From: Gemmatimonadota bacterium
GTDB lineage: Bacteria; Gemmatimonadota; Gemmatimonadetes; Gemmatimonadales; GWC2-71-9
Direction: 5' to 3'
DNA: 48,615 bases
NCBI GenBank assembly: GCA_003222155.1
Contig: QHUU01000038.1
Location: 1-48,615, forward strand
A program made the position numbers and the translations under genes. The notes below the pieces were generated by a model that did not search any database, was not told the DNA's origin, and saw only the letters and a program-made list of their open reading frames with translations. The stretch's first letter is position 1. Each line of letters starts with the position of its first letter. This document shows, piece by piece, positions 42,350 through 48,615 of this stretch.

Positions 42350-43879
42350 TTATTGCAGCTCGACCACGACGATCGACTTGGGGGGCAGCTCGACGGTGAG
42401 CTTCTCGCCCGACACGCGTACACCGGTGAACGGCGCCGGCTCGACCGCAGCGGGCTGGTCGAACGTGTTGTGCGCGTTCAGCGCGGACGCCGTCAGCACC
42501 CGTCCGGACGCGCGTGACACGTGCGCACCCGCGATCTCTCCGTTGACCGTCCAGGCGCGATTGGGGTCGAGATTCGTCAGGGTCACGTGGACACGGCCCT
42601 CCTTGTCTCGTGACGCAGACCCGCTCACCGCGGGAATCGATTGGCCTTCATACTCGTAACGTGGCTGGGCGCCCTCGAACGTCAGCGGCAGCAGTACCGC
42701 GTCATGGTGCACCGTGTACAGCTCGAAGACATGGTACGTGGGCGTGAGGATCATGCGGTCGCCCTGCGTCAGGATCATCGCCTGCAGCACGTTGATCGTC
42801 TGGGCGATGTTGGCCATGCGGACCCGGTCGGCGTGGCGGTTGAAGATGTCGAGCGACACGGCGGCGACGAGCGCGTCGCGCAGCGAGTTCTGCTGGTACA
42901 GGAACCCGGGATTCGTTCCCGGCTCCACGTCGTGCCACAGGCCCCACTCCCCGACGACGAGCGCCACGCGCTTGCGCGGGTCGTATTGATCCATCACGGC
43001 CGCATGGCGAGTGATCAAGTCCTCCACGTGCAGCGCCTTCTGCAAGGCGGTGAACCACTCCCGTTCGCTGAAATCGGTGGCCGACCCTTTGTGGGCCCAG
43101 GAGCCGACGACCGTGTAATAGTGGAGGTCGAGGCCGTCGATCATGCGGCCCGCATCGCGCATGACGACGTCGGTCCAATGGTAGTCTTCGGAGTTCGGGC
43201 CGGTGGCGATCCGGAACGGGCGGACCGGCCCGTAGGCCGCCAGGAAGGTGGCGAACCGCTTGTAGACGTCGGCGTAGTACTCGGGCGTCATGTTGCCGCC
43301 GCAGCCCCAGCTTTCGTTGCCCACGCCCCAGAGGCGCACGCTCCAGGGCGTGTGGCGGCCGTTCTTCTCCCGCAGGGCGGTCATCGGGCTCGTGCCGTCG
43401 AAGCTGACGTACTCCCACCACTCGGCCATTTCGCGCGGGGTGCCGCTGCCGACGTTGCCTACGATGAACGGCGCGGCGCCGAGTCGTTCGGTCAGCTCGA
43501 GGTATTCGTGCGTCCCGAAGCTGTTGTCTTCAGTGACGTTGCCCCACATCGTATTGACGATGGTCGGGCGCTGCTCCGGCGCACCGATGCCGTCCTGCCA
43601 GTGGTAGCGATCGGCGAAGCAACCGCCCGGCCAGCGGACGTTGGGAACCTGGATCTTGCGCAGCGCCGCGATGACGTCGTCGCGGAGGTGCCAGCGACCG
43701 GTGCCGCTCTTGGTCCAGAAGCCGTCGTAGATGTCGCGCCCCAGGTGCTCGGCGAACTGGCCGTAGATGTGGCGGCTGATGGTGTCGCGCCCCAGGTCGG
43801 CGTGGATCACGAGGCGGGCGCCCTGCCCGAACGCCGCGACGGGCAGGCCGAGGACCAGAGCCAGCGGGAGCGCGCGAAT
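42350..43879 (-). CDS. GH51 alpha-L-arabinofuranosidase, probably exported, apparent ATT start
   Basis: A retaining arabinofuranosidase of about 509 residues. ISRHIYGQFAEHLGRDIYDG opens the GH51 barrel. WGVGNESWGCGG holds acid/base Glu189 and VVGEWGLWHD holds nucleophile Glu311 (numbered from 43879). VRWPGGCFADRYHWQDGIG is a typical GH51 segment. The first ordinary start codon, GTG at 43810, falls inside the first beta-strand (RLVIHADLG) and would give no signal peptide. Read upstream in frame, the DNA encodes RALPLALVLGLPVAAFGQGA, an excellent signal peptide, preceded by ATT at 43877-43879 and then directly by the SusD stop. I therefore place the start at this ATT. Either ATT is used, or an ATG was lost by mutation or sequencing error. 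The enzyme should remove arabinose from imported oligosaccharides in the SusCD operon. Confidence 0.88.
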   Translation of the reverse strand: MRALPLALVLGLPVAAFGQGARLVIHADLGRDTISRHIYGQFAEHLGRDIYDGFWTKSGTGRWHLRDDVIAALRKIQVPNVRWPGGCFADRYHWQDGIGAPEQRPTIVNTMWGNVTEDNSFGTHEYLELTERLGAAPFIVGNVGSGTPREMAEWWEYVSFDGTSPMTALREKNGRHTPWSVRLWGVGNESWGCGGNMTPEYYADVYKRFATFLAAYGPVRPFRIATGPNSEDYHWTDVVMRDAGRMIDGLDLHYYTVVGSWAHKGSATDFSEREWFTALQKALHVEDLITRHAAVMDQYDPRKRVALVVGEWGLWHDVEPGTNPGFLYQQNSLRDALVAAVSLDIFNRHADRVRMANIAQTINVLQAMILTQGDRMILTPTYHVFELYTVHHDAVLLPLTFEGAQPRYEYEGQSIPAVSGSASRDKEGRVHVTLTNLDPNRAWTVNGEIAGAHVSRASGRVLTASALNAHNTFDQPAAVEPAPFTGVRVSGEKLTVELPPKSIVVVELQ

Positions 43880-43882
43880 GGG

Positions 43883-45403
43883 TCAGTACCCCGGGTTTTG
43901 CCCCAGCGCGGGGTCGAGATCGATCTCCCGCTGCGGGATCGGCATGAACACCATGAAGTCCTTGATGGCGATCTTCGCCACGGGGTCGTCCTTCAGCGTG
44001 TTGTAGAACTGCCCCCAGCGCTTCAGGTCGAACACCCGCTTGGACTCGAACGCCAGCTCCCAGCTGCGCTCTTGATGGACCGCCTTCCGTAGCGAATCCT
44101 GGCTCAGACCGACCAGCGGCAGCAGCTGGGCGCGGGCCCGCACGAGATTGATGGCGTCGAGCGCCGGCTGCGTCGGCCCAGTGGCCTCGTTTTCCGCCTC
44201 GGCGAACATCAGGAGCACCTCGGCGTAACGGTAGATCGGCCAGTTCAGGTCGGTTCGCGAATTGTTCAGCGCGATGGCTCCGGGGCCGCCAGCATCGTAG
44301 AACTTGCCGTAGTACGGCATCGGCTGCTCGAAGCCGGGCCCGCGTTTCTGGAAGTCGCCGAACCCGGTGGAATCGGCCTTGTGATACGAATACGTCTTGG
44401 TGCCGGCGATCACCTGCGTGAGGAAGGTGACCGGCTTACGGGCGTCCACGGCGTTGAAGCTGTTCATGAAGGCGGCGGTCGAGAACCAGTAGTTGCTGCA
44501 GGACTCGATGCCGACGCCTGACGGCCGCGACTGGCAGGTGTACAGGTTGCGTTTGACGCCCGCGAACTGGATCGAGTAAATGTGCTCGGGGCCGTTCTTG
44601 TTCCTGATCAGCCACAGGTCCGCGAAGTTCGGCACGAGACTGTACGCCTTGCCGTCCATCACCGCCTTGGCCGCGCGCGCCGCGTCGGCCCAGTGGTTCT
44701 CCTGGACGAGTGCCCCCGACATGTTCATGTACACGTCGGCGAGCATCGCATTGGCGGCGCCGCGCGTCGGCCGGCCGTCGTCGGGCGTGGCCGAGTCGGG
44801 CCAGCGGATCGGTAGCAGCGTCGCCGCGTCCTCGAGGTCTTGCGCGATGGAGTCGTAGATCTCCGCGATCGGCGCGCGCGTGATCGCGCTGGCGGAGGCG
44901 AACTCGCTCGTCGGCCGCATCATGAGAGGAACACTCCCCCACACGCGCACGGCGTTGAAGTGATTGAACGCGCGGTGAAACTTGAAGGCCCCGAGGTAGC
45001 GGTCCCGCACGTCCTGCGGCAACGTGGTCAACCGGGGGATCCGCTCGATGACGACGTTCGCCTGGTTGATCGCGCCGTAGATCTGCTGCCACACACGCCA
45101 CAGCCATTCGTTCGATGGGCCGAGCGTGTAGCTGTCCTGCTCGTAGCGTGAGCCGCTGGTCTGTGTGGTGATGGTCTGGTCGGACGGCACTTCGGTGAGG
45201 ATCGGCCAGCCGCGGATGAAGTACGGCTGGTTCGATCCGCCGGTGTACCAGTCGTCGATCCCCGCGAGCGCGATCTTCAGGTCCGACTCGGTCGAAGGAA
45301 AGTCGTTGGGCGTGAAGAAATCCTCGGGCGCCTCCGTGAGCCAGGCGTTGCAACCCGCCAGCGTGAGCGCGGCCACAAGGGGCAGGAGGGGGTTGCGTCT
45401 CAT
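43883..45403 (-). CDS. SusD/RagB-family glycan-binding outer-membrane lipoprotein
   Basis: A 506-residue lipoprotein: the signal peptide ends LTLAGC (Cys18). SusD features are LTEAPEDFFTPNDFPSTESD following the Cys, QIYGAINQANVVIERIP, YLGAFKFHRAFNHFNAVRVW, NWPIYRYAEVLLMFAEAENE, and the C-terminal PIPQREIDLDPALGQNPGY. The start ATG at 45403 is fixed by AGGAGG upstream, and it lies 11 bases after the SusC stop. Its TGA is immediately followed, in the same frame, by the signal-peptide coding sequence of GH51. Frames extending upstream to 46678 run inside SusC and are shadows. It partners the SusC encoded upstream for uptake of what is probably an arabinose- and uronate-containing glycan, judging from GH51 and lyase downstream. 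Confidence 0.95.
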   Translation of the reverse strand: MRRNPLLPLVAALTLAGCNAWLTEAPEDFFTPNDFPSTESDLKIALAGIDDWYTGGSNQPYFIRGWPILTEVPSDQTITTQTSGSRYEQDSYTLGPSNEWLWRVWQQIYGAINQANVVIERIPRLTTLPQDVRDRYLGAFKFHRAFNHFNAVRVWGSVPLMMRPTSEFASASAITRAPIAEIYDSIAQDLEDAATLLPIRWPDSATPDDGRPTRGAANAMLADVYMNMSGALVQENHWADAARAAKAVMDGKAYSLVPNFADLWLIRNKNGPEHIYSIQFAGVKRNLYTCQSRPSGVGIESCSNYWFSTAAFMNSFNAVDARKPVTFLTQVIAGTKTYSYHKADSTGFGDFQKRGPGFEQPMPYYGKFYDAGGPGAIALNNSRTDLNWPIYRYAEVLLMFAEAENEATGPTQPALDAINLVRARAQLLPLVGLSQDSLRKAVHQERSWELAFESKRVFDLKRWGQFYNTLKDDPVAKIAIKDFMVFMPIPQREIDLDPALGQNPGY

Positions 45404-45414
45404 CAGTATGCCTC

Positions 45415-48400
45415 CTAGAAGCCGACGTTCATGCCGAAGGTGACGGTGCGCGTGCCCGGATAGCTCGAGTCGTCCCAGCCCAGGTCGCGATCGCCGGTGC
45501 CGCGCGAGCTGACCTCGGGGTCGTACCACGAGTATCTGGTGGCGGTGAAGAGGTTCTGGCCGCTCACGTAGAGCCGCAGCTGACGCGCCCCGAAGCGGCG
45601 GGTGAGCTCGGGCGGTACCGCCCAATCGACCGTCACGTTCTGCAGCCGCACGAACGAGCCGTCTTCGATCCAGCGCGACGACATGCGGCTGTTGTCCGGC
45701 CCGATGCCCAGGCCGGTCATGGCGTTCGTGTGGTTGGTGGGAGTCCAGTAGTCGAGCACCGAGCGGAGCATGTTGGTCGAGCCGCCGGGTGTCTCCATGC
45801 CGAGGCGATTCAGATTCACGACCTGGAAATCCAGGGCCCCACGCACGATGTAGCTGAAGGAGAGGCCCTTGTACCCGATGACGCCGGTCAGGCCGAACAG
45901 GTACCGCGGCTGGGCGTTCCCGAGAATAGTCCGGTCGGCGGAGTTGACGACCCCGTCGCCATTCAAGTCCCGGAACTTCTCGGCGCCCGGCTTGGCCCCG
46001 GGCTGGCCGCTGTGGGCGGCCTCGACCGAGTCCTGGAAGATCCCATCCCACGCGTAACCGTAGAAATTCCCCAACGGCTCCCCGACGCGCACGATCGCCC
46101 CGTCCCGGATATTCGGTAACGAGCTGTTCGCGCCCGCCAGGAAAAATTCCCGGTCCGCGCCGAGATCGAGCACCTTGCTGCGGTTGAGAGACAGGTTGCC
46201 GCCCAGACGCAGCTGAAGCGGGCCGACCGTGTGACGCGTGTCGACGGCCAGCTCCAGCCCTCGATTCTGCACCTTCCCGATGTTGGCGAGGTAGCTGTCG
46301 AAGCCCGTGAAGTACGGCACCTGTTTCGCGTACAGCAGGTCGCTCGTGGTCTTGTGGTAGGCGTCCACGGTGACGCTGACCCGGTTTTCGAGCAGGCCGA
46401 GATCGAGGCCGGCATCGTACTCGTTGGTGCTCTCCCACCGCAGGTTCGGGTTCGTGATCCGGTCGAGGGTGGCTCCGTTGTTGAACGTCGTCAGGCCGAT
46501 CGCGTAGGGCGAACCGACGCTCCACGCCGCCAGGGACTGATACGCGGGGATCGCCTCGTTCCCGGTGCGACCGGCGCTCAAGCGCAGCTTCAGCTCGCTC
46601 ACCGCGGGCGCCAGCCGGCGGAAGAACGGCTCGTCGCTCACCCGCCATGCCACCGCCACCGATGGGAATGTCGCCCACTTGTTGTTGACGGCGAACTTGG
46701 AAGAGCCGTCGCCGCGAATCGTCCCGGTCACGAGGTACTTTCCGGCGAATCCGTAGTTCACGCGAGCGAGGAACGAGGCGAGCCGGGACCGGGACAAGCT
46801 GGACGTTCCCGTCACCCGATCGGCCGCGTTGATGCGCGCATAGCCGAGCTGGTCACTCGTGAAACCGACCCCCTGCTCCCCGTTCGAAACGCTGCGCGTC
46901 TCCTGGGCCGTGAATCCACCCAGCACCGTGAAGTCGTGCTTGCCGGCCAGCGTGCGTCGCAGGGTGATCGTGTTCTCGGACAGCCAGGTGCTCCCCTTGG
47001 TGTTGTCGAGGTTGGCCTGCCCGAGGTTCAACGACGCCTGCAGCTGCCGGGACGTGTATTGCTGCTCCAGAAAGCTGCGCGAGGTGTACGCGAGGCTCGA
47101 ACGCAATGTGAGTCCCGGCACCAGGTCGAATTCGGCGAAGGCATTGCCGATGAAATAATCCGTGGTGCTCTTGTCACTCCGGAGATCGACGATCGCCAGC
47201 GGATTGTCCATGACCTGGCCGGCGAGCAGCGGGCCGCTGAACTTGCCGCTCGTGTCGTACACCGGGATGGTCGGCGCGAAGCGCAGCGCCATCATGGTCA
47301 CCGGCCCACCGGCCGAGCCGTAGCCCGTGTTGACCCGGACCTGGTTGCCCACGGAGCGGCTGTAGCTGACGCGCGTGCCCACGCGGACCCGCTCGCCGAG
47401 GCCCTGGTCGAGGTTGACGCGCAGCGACCCGCGGCCGAAGTCGGAGCCGAGCACGACGCCATCCTGATCGAACCAGTTGGCGGAGAGCATCAGGCTCGTG
47501 GTGCCCGCGGTTCCAGAGATGCGGACATCGTGACTCCGGACCGGCGCCGTCTGATAGATGACGTTTTGCCAGTCGGTCGTCGCGAGAGACTCGGGATGCG
47601 CGAACGTCACGCTCTTGTCGTGGTTCGGATTGAGCATGTACAGCCGTGCGAACTCGGGGCCGCTCAGGAGCGGGATGTGCTTGCTCACGTCCTGCATGCC
47701 GGTGTATCCGGTGTAGTCGAAGGTGATCTGCCCCGGCCGGCCCCGCTTGGTCGTCACCAGGATGACGCCGTTCGCGCCGCGGGTACCGTAGATCGCGGTC
47801 GCCGACGCATCCTTCAGGACATCGACGGACTCGATGTCGCTCGGGCTGATCGCGTTCAAGTCCGCGCCGATGACGCCGTCCACGACGACGAGCGGATCGT
47901 TGCTCGCCTGCAGCGAGCCGCTGCCGCGGACGCGCAGCCGCATCACGGCGCCCGGCTGCGCGTTGGTGGTCTGGACCTGGACGCCGGACACGAGCCCCGG
48001 GATCGCCTGATCGATCCGGGCCACGGGGATGTTCGAAATATCGTCGCTCGAGACCGAACCGATGGAGCCCGTGAGGTCCTTCCGGAGCTCGGTGCCGTAG
48101 CCCACCACCACCACCTGGTCCAGCGCGATCGCCGCACTCGGCAACGCGAAGTCGGCGCTCGCCTCTTCTCCCGCGACGACCGTGATCGCCTGGTCCCGCG
48201 ACGTATACCCGATGCGCGTCGCGCGGAGCTGGTAGGTCCCCGGGGTCACTCGCGGAATCACGTAGCGTCCGTCCGGTCGGGTCACCGCGCCGAAGTGCGT
48301 CCCGATCGCCACGACGCCGACCCCTTCCAGCGGCACCCCCGTCTCGCCCCGCACAGTGCCTTGGATCTGTCCCGTGGGGGCCTGGGCCTGGGCTCCCGCC

Positions 48401-48447
48401 CCGAACAGCGCAACGCAACCAACGAGGCAGGCACTCGTCGCTGTCAT
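45415..48447 (-). CDS. SusC/RagA-family TonB-dependent outer-membrane transporter
   Basis: A 1010-residue receptor with a signal peptide (about 1-22, ending GAGAQAQ). A carboxypeptidase-D-like domain (IQGTVRGETGVPLEGVGVVA to about residue 100) precedes a plug: VVVVGYGTELRKDLTGSIGS, RIDQAIPGLVSGVQVQT, PLVVVDGVIGADLNAISPSD, ATAIYGTRGANGVILVTTKR. The long beta-barrel ends in VTFGMNVGF. It is the outer-membrane channel for the SusC-SusD-GH51-lyase-isomerase unit. The ATG at 48447 gives a clean signal peptide and has GGAG about ten bases upstream; the open frame continues to 48558 but that part is Arg/His-rich and not protein-like. The gene's promoter must lie in the last 168 bases of the window or beyond. 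Confidence 0.95.
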   Translation of the reverse strand: MTATSACLVGCVALFGAGAQAQAPTGQIQGTVRGETGVPLEGVGVVAIGTHFGAVTRPDGRYVIPRVTPGTYQLRATRIGYTSRDQAITVVAGEEASADFALPSAAIALDQVVVVGYGTELRKDLTGSIGSVSSDDISNIPVARIDQAIPGLVSGVQVQTTNAQPGAVMRLRVRGSGSLQASNDPLVVVDGVIGADLNAISPSDIESVDVLKDASATAIYGTRGANGVILVTTKRGRPGQITFDYTGYTGMQDVSKHIPLLSGPEFARLYMLNPNHDKSVTFAHPESLATTDWQNVIYQTAPVRSHDVRISGTAGTTSLMLSANWFDQDGVVLGSDFGRGSLRVNLDQGLGERVRVGTRVSYSRSVGNQVRVNTGYGSAGGPVTMMALRFAPTIPVYDTSGKFSGPLLAGQVMDNPLAIVDLRSDKSTTDYFIGNAFAEFDLVPGLTLRSSLAYTSRSFLEQQYTSRQLQASLNLGQANLDNTKGSTWLSENTITLRRTLAGKHDFTVLGGFTAQETRSVSNGEQGVGFTSDQLGYARINAADRVTGTSSLSRSRLASFLARVNYGFAGKYLVTGTIRGDGSSKFAVNNKWATFPSVAVAWRVSDEPFFRRLAPAVSELKLRLSAGRTGNEAIPAYQSLAAWSVGSPYAIGLTTFNNGATLDRITNPNLRWESTNEYDAGLDLGLLENRVSVTVDAYHKTTSDLLYAKQVPYFTGFDSYLANIGKVQNRGLELAVDTRHTVGPLQLRLGGNLSLNRSKVLDLGADREFFLAGANSSLPNIRDGAIVRVGEPLGNFYGYAWDGIFQDSVEAAHSGQPGAKPGAEKFRDLNGDGVVNSADRTILGNAQPRYLFGLTGVIGYKGLSFSYIVRGALDFQVVNLNRLGMETPGGSTNMLRSVLDYWTPTNHTNAMTGLGIGPDNSRMSSRWIEDGSFVRLQNVTVDWAVPPELTRRFGARQLRLYVSGQNLFTATRYSWYDPEVSSRGTGDRDLGWDDSSYPGTRTVTFGMNVGF

Positions 48448-48544
48448 AGGCACGGCTCCAGGGACGTTTGAGGGAGGGAGACGGCCGACACGGCGATGGC
48501 GGAGACGCGGCGGCGCCGGTTTCGAGCGATGCTCACGAGCAACA

Positions 48545-48569
48545 TGTGCTGCACGCACTCAACAGCACA
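48545..48569. promoter_or_regulatory. TGTGCTG/CAGCACA inverted repeat upstream of SusC
   Basis: A 7-bp perfect inverted repeat with an 11-base spacer, 98 bases upstream of the SusC start in the otherwise gene-free end of the window. It could be an operator. It does not share sequence with the CTGATNNATCAG palindromes of the other SusC leader, so a different regulator would be involved. Weak evidence: position and symmetry only. Confidence 0.3.
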
Positions 48570-48615
48570 CGCTGAAACTCCCTGGCACCAGGAAGGAAAG
48601 TCACCACCGGCAGCT

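Noticed and set aside
42350-43810. GH51 starting at GTG 43810 as a cytoplasmic enzyme
   Set aside because: The start lies within the first conserved strand and discards an intact in-frame signal peptide.
46231-48471. 746-residue plus-strand frame opposite the last SusC
   Set aside because: Shadow frame, same reasons; it would also run through the SusC start region.

Overview
The window is about 48.6 kb of GC-rich bacterial DNA, packed almost edge to edge with genes for breaking down plant cell-wall polysaccharide. Three complete SusC/SusD outer-membrane glycan importer pairs, lipoprotein and Tat signal peptides and a full set of glycosidases point to a Gram-negative saprotroph. The GC-rich codon use argues against typical Bacteroides. 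Gemmatimonadota or a similar soil lineage is my best guess, from general character only. I see no rRNA, tRNA, CRISPR array, transposase or phage gene.

Layout. (1) 19-4260, plus strand: a Tat-exported small subunit and a GMC flavin dehydrogenase (probable sugar 3-dehydrogenase pair), then a heparinase II/III-like lyase. (2) 12784-4257, minus strand: SusC, SusD, a small lipoprotein that is only a TonB-receptor plug domain, a GntR/FadR regulator, and a GH127-type beta-L-arabinofuranosidase. The 357-base leader before this SusC holds two copies of the palindrome CTGATNNATCAG, probable operators. (3) 14905-13142, minus: a sodium/solute symporter; 14993-16792, plus: an unrecognised TIM-barrel-like secreted protein. 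(4) 21911-16787, minus: xylose isomerase, xylulokinase, GH31 alpha-xylosidase. (5) 21958-25467, plus: galT, an inositol-monophosphatase-like gene and a GHMP kinase that resembles plant L-arabinokinase more than galactokinase. (6) 31664-25442, minus: aldose 1-epimerase, GH3, GH2. (7) 31800-40259, plus: SusC, SusD, GH43, GH2. (8) 48447-40245, minus: SusC, SusD, GH51, an alginate-lyase-fold lyase, and a Tat-exported TIM-barrel isomerase/epimerase.

Together the genes describe uptake and dismantling of arabinose-, xylose- and galactose-decorated hemicellulose or pectin side chains. Oligosaccharides enter through the SusCD pairs. GH127, GH51 and GH43 remove arabinose, GH31 and GH3 remove xylose or glucose, and the GH2 enzymes remove galactose or related sugars. 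The symporter can take up released sugar, and XylAB and GalM/GalT with the kinase carry xylose and galactose inward. No araA, araB or araD is present, so L-arabinose has no classical route within the window; this makes the arabinokinase-like gene notable.

Other points worth attention: a GH51 gene whose signal peptide is preserved only if translation starts at ATT; a Cys-to-Asp change next to the expected catalytic Cys of the GH127 enzyme; and two different hairpin repeat families inserted in frame just after signal peptides.
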